A DNA stretch of 64,000 nt from Mangifera indica (Eukaryota; Streptophyta; Magnoliopsida; Sapindales; Anacardiaceae), in the NCBI RefSeq assembly GCF_011075055.1, contig NW_025401106.1, forward strand, positions 186,001-250,000, read 5' to 3'. This document shows positions 34,800 to 47,001 of this stretch, piece by piece. The notes beneath the pieces were generated by a model. The model had not been told where the DNA came from. It saw nothing but the letters and a program-made list of their open reading frames with translations, and did not search any database. The translations under genes were made by a program, and so were the position numbers. Each line of letters starts with the position of its first letter. Position 1 is the first letter of the stretch.

Positions 34800-35880
34800 T
34801 CTATATTTTGCCTCTATAGAAGATAAGGCTACAACCTTTTGTTTCCCAAAAGCCTATTGCATAGGATTAAAACCAAATAAAGTAGTGAAACCACTAGTTG
34901 ACCTCTTATACCTAATCCTTTAGCCTAATCAACATATGTATATGATTGTAGAGTAAGAACAACTAGTAGTTTGAGTATAATGCCATAAAACCTTGTCCCC
35001 TTAATGTACCTAAGAGTTCTTTTGCAAGTTTGCCACTATAAATTTGAAGGCTCTTTGAGAAATTGACTTTACTTATTCATAGTGTAGGCTAGATCTGGTC
35101 TTGTAAGAGTCAAATATTATAAAACACCAAACTGGATTGTCTTCTGCAAACAACTTGGTTCTAATTGCTATAGGACTTTGACAAGGCTTAGAATCTTGCA
35201 TCCCAGTTTTTAATAGCAATTTTTTTGCATATTTTGATTGACAGAGATGCAACCCTATATTACTCGTGTGAACTTGAATTCACAGAAAATAATTAAGCTC
35301 TCTTAGAGCCTCTTAGGAAAATTGGCTATTTAGATCTTGGATAAGCTTCTGTATATATTCATTATCAAGAAGTGTGATAATAATATCATTAATATAAATC
35401 AACATGCATATATGCACTTTTTCTTCTACTAGAACAAATAGACTAGGTTTGAAATTGTATTAATCAATCCTTTGCTTAGCAAAACACTCTTTAACTTGTC
35501 ATACCAAGCCCTTGGGGTTTGTTTAAGGTCACACAAAGCCTTCTTAAGTTTACAAACATGTTATGGATTCTTTTCACTGACAAAACCTTAAGGTTAGCTC
35601 ATGTAAACCTCCTTTTGTAAGTCTCCATTTAGAAAAACATAATTTTTGTCCACCTGATACGCTTTCCAGCCAAATAATACAACCAGGTAAGATAATTCTT
35701 ATGATTATAGTCTTTACTACTAGGTTGAAAGTGTCAAAGTAGTCTATGCCTGGTGTTTGCTGAAAACCTTTGGCTACAAGTTTGGCCTTAAACTTTTGCA
35801 ATAAACCATCTGCATTGTGCTTCACTTTATAGACCCATTTATGACATATAAGGTACAGATCAAGCTTAAGAGGGACAAAT
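34800..35880 (-). pseudogene. Ty1-copia reverse transcriptase, multiply broken
   Basis: It begins on minus near 35870 with a linker and KFKAKLVAKGFQQTPGIDYF (35790-35730; family KARLVAKGFxQxxGIDYxETFSPV). Then DTFNLVVKTIIIRIIL follows and the frame breaks. Later pieces around 35560-35340 keep copia words, including a LLVYVDDI-equivalent decayed near 35400-35380. Several frameshifts remove activity. Confidence 0.8.
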
Positions 35881-36539
35881 TCCCAAGTCTAGTTTCTTAT
35901 CAAGGCTTCATATTCAATTTGCATTGCTTTATACCAATCTACATTAGTTAGAGCTTCCACTGTACTAGCAGGTTCTTTCACAATAGCTTCAATTAACAAA
36001 GTCTACTTTCTTGGTGGTAGAAGATGCCCAATCTTAGCTTTTGTCTCTATAGAATGCCTTAATACGTTTGCTGATGGTGCAACTTCCTCTATCAAATCAT
36101 ATGGAAGATCAATAATATCTTGTTAGATAGATGAGTGTCTAGACTTGTATTTACACTAGGAACATTTGATTTAGGAGATTTAAACAAGGAATGTGTATTG
36201 ACTTTAAGAGAGTCATGATCAATTGGACTATAATTAAGTGTAGAATAAGGTTATAGATAACTATTGTAGGAGCACACAATTGTAATGACTTGTTCTAGGT
36301 CAGTTGAACATTTGATAGGTACAGATATTGGTTCAAGTGATGACATAATTAAAGAGGACCTTATAGTGACAGATGTCTGGCAAGAATTAACATACCGGGA
36401 CTACTATTCTTAGGCACACTTACTTTAAATGCTGCATGTATAATAGTTTTATTGCAATTTTGATAAGGTACAAAAACACCAAGAGGTGAAATAACAGATT
36501 TAAAAGTGGAGGTTGACATAAAGTTCATTTTGAATGTAG

Positions 36540-37545
36540 GATCAAATTAAAAAGGATATTCTAACTCATTGAATTTAATAGCTGCTAAAATGTAGAGCTT
36601 TCCAACACTGCTCAAACACTTATATCCCTTATGTCTTAAGTTATATCCTAAGAATACACATTTTTGTGTATGGAAATCAAATTTTTTATAATTATAAGGC
36701 CTAAGGAAAGGAAAACAGGAACAACCAAATGATTTCAAAAACACATAATCTGGAGACTTGTTAAAAAACAAAGAATAAGGACTTGAGTTAGACAGTTCTA
36801 TAGAAGGCAACCTATTAATAAGGAAAGTAGCAGTTTGGAAAGCTTCCCATAAAAAATTAATAGGCATACATGCTTAAGATAACAAAATTAATTGTAACTC
36901 TACTATGTGTCTATGCTTCCTTTCAGCCTTTCCATGTTGTTGGTATGTCTATAGGCAAAAAACTCTATATTTTATACCATGCTTTTGAAAATAAGGAACT
37001 AATGTCCTGTACTCACCACCCCAATCAATTTGAATAGTTTCCAATTTGAAATCTAATTGCCTTTCAACTGTTTTATGAAAATAAGAAAAAATAGATATAA
37101 CTTTAGCTTTTGATTTCAAAGGAAATAACCATGTATACCTAGTGCAATCATCTACAAATATGAACATAGTACTTGAACCACCTTCTAGATTCTGTAGATG
37201 CAGGCTTCCAACCATCACTGTGCACTAATTCAAAAGGCTTCCTAGCTCTAGAATATGAAATGGGAAAATGTTCTTAATGATGCTTGCCACAATGACAATC
37301 TTTGTAAAAAGAAAATTTATTAAAATCACCATGCACATTTAAGCTTTAAAAACAATTCTCATTGTCTTTTCACATGGATGTCTAAGTCTTTTGTGCCATA
37401 TGTTAGTGTCACACTTATTTACACAAAAAATAAAACTATAACAAACAACCTTATCATTCTTAGTGGTCTCACTGGCTAAACACTGGTAGGACAAATTGGG
37501 TTTGACAAAACAATAGTTGAAGACAAGATCAGAAGGCAATTAAAG
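36540..37545 (-). pseudogene. Ty1-copia integrase region
   Basis: Integrase inserts the cDNA into the genome. In order: GAG-pre-integrase (CDTNIWHKRLRHPCEKTM, His and Cys of the zinc site, about 37430-37370), then the catalytic core with FVDDCTRYTWLFPLKSKAK and ETIQIDWGGEYRTLVPYF (both Asp kept). After a frame break, PQQHGKAERKHRHIVEL (36950-36900) holds the catalytic Glu. Then INFLWEAFQTATFLINRLPS and the C-terminal part with FGCSCFPFLRPYNYKKFDFH. The D,D,E set is visible but spread over three frames. Confidence 0.9.
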
Positions 37546-37839
37546 CTAGTATAACCCATCTTTAAGTGCCCTATGCAGTAGCACAATCCCGGTGGTCTTG
37601 TCCTTCACAAAACAAGAGTCATTTAGGAACTCAATAACTACATCATTATATTTGGTGAACTTGGATATGTTTAAAAGATTTCTGGTTATTTTAGGTACAG
37701 GCAAAATGTTTTTAAGGTGTAAAAATTTATTATAAAATGAAATAAGTAATGAAAGAGAACCAGTGTATGATATGTTTAGACACTCACCATTCCCAACTTG
37801 AAGCCATTGAGGTCTTATATAATCTTCTTTGAGAGCAAG

Positions 37840-38020
37840 TTGATCCACTTAGAGATGACATGATCCAAGGCACTATAGTCCATACACCAACTTAAATGTT
37901 CAATTGTATTGGGTCTAGCAAAATAAGATTTTGAGGAAGTATTTGCTAAGCTGTAATTACTATTAGTAATACCACCAATCGACTGTATTACTTGAGCTAC
38001 TACTTGATTCATAAGATGAA
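37840..38020 (-). pseudogene. Ty1-copia protease segment
   Basis: The stretch HLSWCMDYSALDHVISKWIN (37905-37850) corresponds to the family motif W-x-x-D-S-G-A-x-x-H-x-T. The Asp is kept, but the following Ser-Gly is Tyr-Ser, so the aspartic protease D-S/T-G triplet is destroyed. Confidence 0.75.
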
Positions 38021-38249
38021 CAAAATGAGTCTAGAAACGTACCTGTAATGGATAATACAACTGGGGTGTATGTATTAAGGAATATAACTATGATTATGGT
38101 AGTTGTGAAGGATGAAACTAATGTCTATAACTGAAGCCTGCTAGAGTAGAACCAGGAGTTGTAAGACAAACAACATTAACCATACTGTTATTGTTGCTCT
38201 CATGTGTTTCTCTGTGTCCCAAGAAGGTAATGTCGAATCTGTGATAACA

Positions 38250-39232
38250 CTGCAAAGCCATGTGGCTACCTTTTCCATTTAACTGACAAATGACTTTGCA
38301 CTAATTAGCATATTTGCCTCTACCCCTGCTTTGAGCATACTGACCATTATCATGTGCCACTAATCTAAATGTCTTCTGATTACTTATATCAGCTCCCATT
38401 TGCACTTCTGAATCAACATTAGAGTATAAAGCTTTTGCGCTCCCTCAAATAACTAAATTTGCAGCAACAACCCTATAGTCATAACTAAAAGTTGGAATCT
38501 TACTCAGTCTTTGTTCATACTTTTGTAAGCTTAATTTCAAGTTTGTTAAATACATTTTTTCAGTTGAAGAAGCTAAATTGGTCATTATAATGGCAATAAT
38601 TGATTCAAATTTTGGCCCCAAACCATTTAACACAAAATTTATCAACTTTTTTTCTGTAGGTTGTTAACCACAAGCAAGTAATATATCATACACCTCTTTA
38701 ATCCTTCTAATATAATATTGCACCAAAAGATTACCTTTTTTAAAATTTTCTAAAGCATTTCTAAGTGTAGCTACTTTCACCTTTGATTCAATAACAAAAT
38801 ATTGGTCTACAGTATTTCATACCTCACTGGCTATTGTACAAGTTGCTCTTATCCCAAACATATCTTTAGAGATTGATGTGAGTAACCAGCTCATAAGTAG
38901 CTCATCATATCGTTTTTATACAAAATACTCAGGATTTAGTGCTTAGTATCAAGTGAAACACCATCAGTATTAAGATAAATGAACAGAGCAAGACATAAGA
39001 CCAAACCTGTAAGATGCTCCCTCAAATTATGAGCTCCTACCATGTATAAGGCTTTTGCACGCTAATATCGGTAGTTATTTTCACTTAGTTTTGGGCTTAT
39101 GGCTTGCAAGCTTAAAATAGGAAATGAGTTGAAACTCACTAATGTTGCTTTTCTTGATTCTCCACCAATTGATTTTTATAACTCAGACATCATCATATTC
39201 TCTGTAGCTAACAAATCAGAATTGAGAGCCAT
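38250..39232 (-). pseudogene. Ty1-copia gag
   Basis: Gag packages the RNA. The start ATG is at 39232-39230, 28 bases inside the primer-binding site, giving MALNSDLLATENMMMSEL then a stop. The capsid domain is seen at 38645-38445 (INFVLNGLGPKFESIIAIIM, then EQRLSKIPTF). The zinc knuckle near 38290-38240 reads CQLNGKGSHMALQCYHRFD, where the second Cys is Asn. The copia form is CQxCGKxGHxALxCYHRFD. Confidence 0.85.
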
Positions 39233-39242
39233 TAGACATGAG

Positions 39243-39260
39243 TCATGAGCTTTGATACCA
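39243..39260 (-). other. Primer-binding site, initiator tRNA-Met type
   Basis: On minus, directly after the LTR end CTTTCA, the sequence is TGGTATCAAAGCTCATGA. Plant copia elements use TGGTATCAGAGC, complementary to the initiator tRNA-Met. One base differs here. Confidence 0.9.
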
Positions 39261-40457
39261 TGAAAGAATCTGAGATCTTGATGAAAAATCTAAGAATTAG
39301 ATTTTTATAAATCGTAAGACTAAGGCACAATTTCACTTATAAAATTCCTTAAAATCTTTTCAACAACTTGTGAAATAGCTGATACAATCATTTATACAAG
39401 CATCTGAGCTGCTAGTCCATATCAAAATCTTACATCATTGTCATTGATTAAAAACAAACTTTTTACAATTTACAACTAAACATCTACAACAACTGTAATG
39501 TAACTAACTAAGCAAAAGTTTCAACTCTTCTAGACTAAAGTTGACTTGTACAATACTTGAACTAGAACTCTGCACTATTTATGCAACTCAACATTCTTAC
39601 TTAATACGGTACATTTTGCACCACCTATATTAATGAAACTCACTATGTAATTCACCAAGCTCATTTATCACCATTTGGGCTTAATAGTACCAAAAGTTGT
39701 TTCCAAGTGATTTTGATTGAGTTTGGGCTTAAAATCTTTTCATTAACTTGTGAAATAGCTGATACAATCATTTATACAAGCATCTGAGCTGCTAGTCCAT
39801 ATCAAAATCTTACATCATTGTCGTTGATTAAAAACAAACTTTTTACAATCTACAACTAAACATCTACAACAACTGTAATGTAACAAACTATGCAAAAGTT
39901 TCAACTCTTCTAGACTAAAGTTGACTTGTACAATACTTGAACTAGAACTCTGCACTATTTGTGTAACTCAACATTCTTACTTAATACGGTACATTTTGCA
40001 CCACCTATATTAATAAAACTCATTATGTAATACACCAAGCTCATTTATCACCATTTGGGCCATATTTGGGCTTAACAGCGCCAAAAGTTGTTTCCAAGTG
40101 ATTTTGATTGAGTTTGGGCTTAAAATCTTTTCATTAACTTGTGAAATAACTGATACAATCATTTATACAAGCATCTGAGCTGCTAGTCCATATCAAAATC
40201 TTACATCATTGTCGTTGATTAGAAACAAACTTCTTACAATCTACAGCTAAACATCTACAACAACTGTAATGTAACTAACTAAGCAAAAATTTCAACTCTT
40301 CTAGACTAAAGTTGACTTGTACAATACTTGAACTAGAACTCTGCACTATTTGTGCAACTCAACATTCTTACTTAATACGGTACATTTTGCACCACCTATA
40401 TTAATGAAACTCACTATGTAATACACCAAGCTCATTTATCACCATTTGGGCTTAACA
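39261..40457 (-). repeat. 5' LTR of the Ty1-copia element with tandem copies
   Basis: It starts TGAAAGAATCTGAGATC next to the primer-binding site. The LTR body follows, then two further partial LTR copies joined head to tail. The outermost copy ends GGGCTTAACA at 40457. Confidence 0.85.
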
Positions 40458-40496
40458 GTGCCAAAAGTTGTTTCCAAATGATTTTGATTGAGTTTA
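39351..40496. repeat. Tandem array of partial LTR plus flank, 3 units of ~380-391 bp
   Basis: Units at 39351-39730, 39731-40121 and 40122-40496. Each runs from CTTAAAATCTTTTCA through the LTR 3' section and into about 38 bp of flank (GCCAAAAGTTGTTTCCAAGTG, GATTTTGATTGAGTTT). The units differ at only a few positions, so the duplication is younger than the element. The junctions share CTTAAAATC, consistent with microhomology. Confidence 0.92.
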
Positions 40497-40499
40497 TAT

Positions 40500-42372
40500 A
40501 AGAGAAAATAAAAAAAGTTACCATTATGCACAAAATTAGCTTTTTTAATTTTTCAAAAAAGCATAGAATTTGGTTGACTGGATGTAATTCGGTCAACCAG
40601 ATGTAATGTACACTTGACATTAGCTGTTAGAAAATTTATAACATAATTCAGTCGACTAAATTTTTGAAAGCCAAAATGCATGGCTTTCAGATTATTTGAC
40701 GGCCAATATTAAAAAATTTAGTTGATCAAATTCGGTCAACTGAATTGATTGCACTTTGTCCCCAAAATTTTACAAAAATTACAATTTTCCCACATAAACC
40801 TTTAAAAAGTGACAATTTAACCTATTTTGGAAAAATCTTTCAAAACCAACTTTGAGATGTGAAAATGTAGTCACAAACTTGATAATTTTAAATGAGTTAA
40901 TGAAATGTGATAAAAATTTGACTTAACTCAATAAATTTGAAAAATGACATTTTAACCCAAAAATTTGAAGATATGAAAACAAATTTTAAGTGAGTTTTCA
41001 CATGCAAATAAATATTCTAATAAAGAATAATGCTCCAAGATATACAAAAACATCTATCTAGATTTGAGCTTTTTTTAAAATCTTCAAGAATTATTCATTT
41101 GACTTTTGTCTTTGATTTCCATCTTGATATTTCTTTAAATGTATTAGATAAATTCTTGTAATTTAAACTCATACTCAAATAAAGTCATTAATCAATATAA
41201 TTAAAGATATATTAGTTTGTTATCATCAAAATAAAAACATGACTCTTTAAGTCAACATTCTTAACATTAAAATATTATATTGTATAATTAATGAGTTTTG
41301 ATAACTATATGCTTAATGGAAAGATTCATATTCACTCAAGCTTATTAAATATAACATCTAATTAGTGAAATACTTGCCCAAAACAAAGCGAGAATAAAAG
41401 AATATCTTATGGCAAAGCCTAAGCTTAGTTAGTAAATATGAAACAATAAAAAAAATGTATAAAAATTATATAAGTATAATATGATAAATGGTAAAAAATA
41501 TATTTATAAAAAAAAGGTCATAAAATTTGAATACAAAAAAGATACTGAACATATATATACATGTTTAAAATGATACATTGTCAATAATTTTTTTATAAAA
41601 ATACGGTTATTTCAATCATAATTTTAATATTTTTAATAGATCTTCTTGTTAATAATTCAAATATAATATATCTAATTGATTATTAAACTTAATATAACAT
41701 AATATATAATTAAGATTCAATCATTATAAAAAATTATCGAGAGAGGTTAGAGATTTAGATTAAAAAATAGATTTTTTTTGTTTTATATAGTTATGACATT
41801 ATAGTAATTAATTAAAAATATAAGAAACATTTTTTATTTTAAAAATTCATTAAAAAAAGAGAAAAAATACGCTTTTAATATGAAAAACTTATAAAATATG
41901 TGTTTAATATATTTTAAGTTTAAAAATTTGAAATAATATGTTTAAAAGACGAACAAATAGAAATGCGAATAATTTGCTATTTTTTCTTACTAAGAGCATG
42001 AGAATAAAAGGAGTCGGCCCACTAAGGGAACATGGTCTATGGGCTAAATGCAAATGTCGAAAAAGGGACACGTCCATCAACATGTCCTATTGTCAATATT
42101 ATGCCCCCAGGACTATTGAACTATGACTAAGAGTCCCTATAAAGTCACATGCAATTGAAAGATGGACAAACAAATTCACTTACACTTTATGAACGAGTTC
42201 ATGTTTCAGCAAAAAATTTGACGACCAAAATCATATGCTTTTATTTCCCCTTAATCATAAAAAGTCTAAAGGATTAGAATATTGACGACAGTTTACAAAT
42301 GAAAGATTAAAATAAGAAATAAATGTGGAAAGCTTGCACTTACTCAAATTTGCTTGTCCCTTTTATAAGAGT
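40500..42372. other. Intergenic, no gene seen
   Basis: AT-rich sequence. 40560-40760 has repeated GGTTGACTGGATGTAATTCGG/ATTCGGTCAACTGAATT words typical of an old inverted-repeat transposon. Short frames at 40432-40620 (-) and 41938-42126 (+) show no domain. Confidence 0.6.
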
Positions 42373-42373
42373 T

Positions 42374-42652
42374 AGGGCTGGATTTGAGCTGAACTGAGCT
42401 CAAGCTTGGCTCGATTTATATATAGCTAAGCTCGTTGAGCTCGTGAAAACCAAGTTGGAACTCAGCTCGGCTCATTTTTCATTATTAAAATGACATCATT
42501 TTAATACATATTGATCAAAACGATGTCGTTTTGTATCAAAATTTTTAATTGAAAATTTTGACGAGTAGCTCAAGCTCGTATAAGGCTAACTTGTTTCGGG
42601 TTCGTTTGAGCCAAGCTCGATCTCGAATGGGCTCGGTTCGAGTCCAACCCTA
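42374..42652. mobile_element. MITE-D, hAT-like, about 279 bp
   Basis: Ends AGGGCTGGAT and TCCAACCCTA are inverted. Flanking octamers TAAGAGTT and AAAGAGTT match at 7 of 8, as for hAT elements. The interior has inverted GAGCTC/CTCGAG-type words and a central pair ATGACATCATTTTAAT...AAAACGATGTCGTTTT. Confidence 0.7.
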
Positions 42653-42951
42653 AAAGAGTTATTGATCATTGGAATGCCTTTAAGCTTACTTGTTACCATT
42701 TAGCGCATGCATATACACATATATGTTTAATTATTTATTTTCTTTTGATATCATGTTTTTTTTCATATAAAAAATTTGATTTTTTTTTTCATCGGTTAGT
42801 GGAGGATCTTTGTGTTAATTAGCTAATCCAGGAAAATGAGCTAGTCCAACTATGTATTAATCAAATAATAAAATTGAAATAAAAAAAATCAATCATTCAT
42901 CACAATTCCTAAATATAAATATATTTTTTTGAAGGAAATTGTTCACTTTTG

Positions 42952-42956
<5 letters not shown>

Positions 42957-42987
<31 letters not shown>
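42957..42987. repeat. (TA)n microsatellite
   Basis: About 15 TA units. Confidence 0.9.
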
Positions 42988-42989
<2 letters not shown>

Positions 42990-43184
42990 CCCATTGCAAT
43001 GATATTACACCAAGAGACCTGTAAAATAGAGAAAGAAAATTAGTATTTGTTCTATTAACATTTAACATACTAATAACAAAATTTAAGGAAAATTTTATCA
43101 TTCAAAAATTTTTACATGACTTCCCTTTTTTTTTTTTTTTATAAATATGAATAGAAAACGAAAAGGGTCAAACCGACCTACATA

Positions 43185-43280
43185 ACTAAAGTTTATTTAA
43201 CTCACAGCTGATAAAGATAACAAGAGATCTACATAATTAAAGTTTATTTAAGTCACAACTGATAAAGATAACAATAAATA
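43185..43280. repeat. Short tandem duplication, two ~53-bp units
   Basis: CTACATAACTAAAGTTTATT...GATAAAGATAACAA is followed by CTACATAATTAAAGTTTATT...GATAAAGATAACAA with three or four differences. Confidence 0.8.
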
Positions 43281-43534
43281 AACAAATATTGTACTATAGG
43301 ATAAACCTCTAAGTTATGACTAACAATACAAATTTGTTATTTTCTTGAAAACTATCAAAAAAAGCTCAAAGATAGGGTTTGGTTTTTTTTTTGCCTGACT
43401 TGAAGAAAACAACATTTAATTACCTACAAAAAAGTATTAATGAGTAAAATAAATAAATAAAGACCTCCAACAATTAGAAAAAAAGATTAAATTATTTTGA
43501 ATAAGAGAAACAACATATTGATCGCTTGAACTAA

Positions 43535-43800
43535 CATTTTCATCTCTAATTAGACAAGTTTAATCGTTATGATTGATATTTTTGCACACACCACATTTTC
43601 TTGTTTTCTCCATAAGCTCAAATTCAGATAAGTTTCGTTTAGTGAAAATTGTTCCCTTCTTACTTTTGGAAATTTATGGACCACTTTTGTGACATTCAAC
43701 GTTTGACTCCTAAAGATAATAAACATGAGAATCCATAAGTTTATGTAAATATTCTTGAGTAGCTTCTTTGTAACAAATATGACATTCACTATGGAAAAAA
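43535..43800 (-). pseudogene. Zinc-knuckle gene fragment, transposase-like
   Basis: One minus frame reads ECHICYKEATQEYLHKLMDS, then a stop, ESNVECHKSGP, FELMEKTRKCGVCKNINHND, a stop, and TC. The C-x2-C-x4-H-x4-C spacing (CGVC, H, C) is a zinc knuckle, as found at the C-termini of MULE and FAR1-type proteins. There is no further context, and two stops break it. I infer a transposon remnant. Confidence 0.45.
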
Positions 43801-44224
43801 AAATTTTAACAAAAAGAAAATTTATTAAAATTTATTCTATTCTCACCGTTAATACTTATAATAAGGGAAGTTATAACGACAATTGATGATGAGATTTTTT
43901 CTGTTATTAAATTTTTTTAATAATGAAAAATAGGCTTTTAACGACTATTTTCACCTTATAAAAGTTATAAATTTATTTGATTTTAATGAAAGTATAAATA
44001 ATTTGTTGTTAAAATTATAAAAAAAAGTATTTATAACGATCGGATATTATCTTCTCATAATTTTTTTTTCACAAATATTAGTTTTTCTGGTAATGATTGT
44101 TGATACTGGCAATGAAGTTCATCAACCAATCTCATTACTTTCAAGTATATCACTCTCCCAAAAGGGATCTAACATCAAGTCTCCATTGTCGATGAATTTC
44201 ATCAAAACCATATCACTTTATTTC

Positions 44225-44392
44225 TTGAGGTGTACATGTTACAATAGTCTTTTCTATATGTCATACACAAAGAAGATTGGCTGGTATAAAAAATAAAACC
44301 ACCTTCTTTAAATTGAGGCGTACATGTTACAATATTCTTTTCTATATGTCATACACAAAGAAGATTGGCTGATATAAAAAATAAAACCACCT
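44225..44392. repeat. Tandem duplication, 88-bp unit, two copies
   Basis: GAGGTGTACATGTTACAATA (44227) recurs as GAGGCGTACATGTTACAATA (44315), and the copies stay aligned through TCATACACAAAGAAGATTGG to AAATAAAACCACCT. Two or three differences in ~80 bp indicate a recent event. Confidence 0.9.
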
Positions 44393-44399
44393 GAATCGC

Positions 44400-46129
44400 A
44401 TTATCAGTAACAATAATGGACAGCCACAACCCAATATTTTGCTAAACATCTAAAAGCCCAAATATAGTTTTTTCAATGATAAAAAAAATAGAAAAAAGCA
44501 TGTAAGATCTTGGTCATTTAAATCAGGTAAGAGAAGAACAAATAAATTAGGGATAGATTTTCCCAAAATAATTTAGACCATTGAATGGACAATGGCCACA
44601 ACCACAACAAAAAATGGCTGTGGTAACAGGGACTGCCTTCAAATATATATATACAGAAAATATAATTATACGTACATATTTTATATATACAATTTAGACC
44701 ATAATTAATATCATTTGATTATAAATTGTTATTTGTCTATTTAATTATCCTATTTTAATAAACTAAAATTATAATTAATGTTAGCCTATAGAAATTTCAT
44801 AAAAAATTCATTTTCAAAACATACACACACACACATACACACACATATGTATATATAACCTATTTATTAATTTATTTCTCATAGTTAAGAGTTAGCATGA
44901 TTTGAGGGTTAATTATGATGAATTTTCATGGGAAATTTATTTTCAAAATTAAATAATATATATGTATATTATTTTGCTTTATTCTTTAAGTCATATATAT
45001 ATGACTTAAATAATAGAATAAATCCAACCAAAATCTATGTGCATGAAATGTTTCATGGCCACCTACTCCATATTCTTGAATTCTTAATCAATTGATAATA
45101 CTTTTTTAGTTTGTCTCTTTAAGCCAATAATTCTTCTATGGCTTCTCCCCTTTATTGCTTTATTACCCTTAATAGATAATCAATTGATTATTTAAAGTCT
45201 AAAGAATGCGTTTCTTCCTTAACCTACAAGCTTATCGCATCCTATGCCGAATCATACAATTCAATTTCTTAATCCGAAAGTCTTCAAACAAGTTGTTCAA
45301 ATGCTAGGTTTAAAGTTTCCATAAAGAAATAGGTGAAAGGATATACTGCATATTCTTGCTTTTTATTATTTCAATGATAAAGAAATAATTATCAGCTTTG
45401 TAGTTTACTTAACCGTAAAGAGAGATAGGGAGAAAAGTGCTTTTTTCTCTATAAAACAGAAGAAAAGAAAAAGAGAAAACGATCGACTTTAATTTATTTG
45501 TCTTCATACAGCTCTGTGAACATGCAATCCACTAGATATACTAATGCTGGTCTCTTTCATAAAGAAATAATAACAGATATTGTAAACTTTTTTCTGATCG
45601 ACCGACCTAATTTTATACGTACTTGATCAAACTAAATCAGCTACATGCATGGAAATCTTCGCGCATAAAAGTTTAACTCGTGGAAACTAAAAGCATCCTG
45701 TACATATTTTTTAATACATAATTAAATATATAAATAATATGTTATTATATAATTAAATATTATTTAATCTTTAATATAAAATTAATCAATCATATGAAAA
45801 CATATTATTTATATCATATAAATATTATTTTATTGTTGAAGGTAAATATGTGTAAAATATTTAGAAATTGATTTATATTATCATCCCATTACGTATTATT
45901 AGTTTATTACTGGTCATCTTAATTATTGGGCACTATTGTTGGATGTAAGATCGTGAATCAATTATTTTATTAATGGAAGAGTTAGCCCTCGATTAATTTC
46001 TCATAATACAATAATGAAAATATATAATGCTTTGGTTGATGGAATTTAAAGTAATTAGCTGATGACAGCGCTAAATAGCTTGATAATTAATAGTAAAGCA
46101 TTAAATATAGAAAGGATCAACGGAACTTG
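44400..46129. other. Intergenic, no gene seen
   Basis: No supported reading frame. Contains a (CA)-rich stretch at 44822-44845 and a MITE-C-type repeat at about 45695-45855 (centre TTAAATATTATTTAATCTTTAA). Confidence 0.55.
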
Positions 46130-46130
46130 G

Positions 46131-46640
46131 TGACAAGGATAATTTTCCATCCAAGGTTTAATGAATGACAAATTTTTATCTGTTAATTTTTAAAAATTTA
46201 AATATTTTTTTTGGTTAAATTTTATTATTAGAATTAAAAATAAAAATATCATTTAATAAAAATATTTAAAAAAATTAAAAATTAATCTTATGTTCTCCTT
46301 TAGGTTTAAAAATCAAATAATTTTTTTCACCCAAAGTTTTGAAAAATGATTATTTCTCTTTTAGGGTTTGTATTTTTTTTATTTATGTTAAAATGACAAT
46401 TTTTTTCCTCAAAAAAAATAGTAACTTTTCAAATTTTGAATTGAAAAAAATTATTAGATTTTTAAACTCAGGAAAGAAAATATGATAGATTTTTAGTTTT
46501 AAAAATATTTTTAGTTAAATAATAATTTTACCTTTAATTTTAACAATAAATTTTAACAGAAATATGGATTTTGGGTTTTTGAATATTAACTTATGAGAGT
46601 TTTCACCAAACTTTGGGTGAGAAAAATCTTCTAGTCTATA
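46131..46640. mobile_element. MITE-A, degenerate copy
   Basis: The left end resembles GGATAATTTTCCATCCAAGG and the right end CCAAACTTTGGGTGAGAAAAA, both decayed MITE-A termini. The interior keeps TTTTAGGGTTTG. No clear target duplication, consistent with age. Confidence 0.6.
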
Positions 46641-46841
46641 TGTATGTATGTATGTATAATTGGAACTTGGGAAAATTAATGTTTAAGAAATTATTGGTTG
46701 CTAATTACGAGGCAAGCTGTATAATTACTAAAATTGCAGAACTTTTGAAAAGCATAACACAAGTGATCATGCTTTAATTTACTTGTAAGGCGTGTTGCAG
46801 AACCTGTAAAACTTTGCCCTCTGAACGTACGTTGATAGTAA

Positions 46842-46852
46842 ATATATAAGAA
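46842..46852 (+). promoter_or_regulatory. Possible TATA box
   Basis: AATATATAAGA, 42 bp before an ATG at 46894, followed by a pyrimidine-rich leader-like stretch. Position and context fit a plant core promoter, but such AT words are common here. Confidence 0.35.
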
Positions 46853-46893
46853 GTTGGCTCTATTGCTTTGCTACTACTAGAAATAATTTACAA

Positions 46894-47001
46894 ATGGCAA
46901 TTCAAGTGCAAGTAACTGCCATATCTTCATCGGCTCAAAATCATCAGGTGAAGCATATAAAATTATGGGATGAAAATTCTATTTTCGAAATAAATGTATG
47001 A
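46894..47001 (+). CDS. Short ORF, 35 aa, possible orphan first exon
   Basis: ATG at 46894 opens MAIQVQVTAISSSAQNHQVK and runs to TGA at 46999-47001. The codon for Gln-18 is followed by GTGAAG, which could be a weak splice donor. No downstream exon can be recognised before the MITE at 47595. I do not recognise the peptide. It may be the first exon of a gene interrupted or displaced by transposons, or chance. Confidence 0.25.
   Translation: MAIQVQVTAISSSAQNHQVKHIKLWDENSIFEINV

Larger units (their letters stand above)
33040..40457 (-). mobile_element. Ty1-copia retrotransposon, decayed, minus strand
   Basis: Order on minus: 5' LTR (39261 upwards), primer-binding site, gag, protease, integrase, reverse transcriptase, RNase H, polypurine tract, 3' LTR (33040-33522). 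Integrase before reverse transcriptase defines the copia group. Flanking pentamers GTGCT (33035-33039) and GTGCC (40458-40462) agree at 4 of 5. All coding parts have stops and frameshifts. A MITE is inserted at 33573-34054 and the 5' LTR side carries a tandem array. Element structure and LTR divergence indicate an old insertion. Confidence 0.93.
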
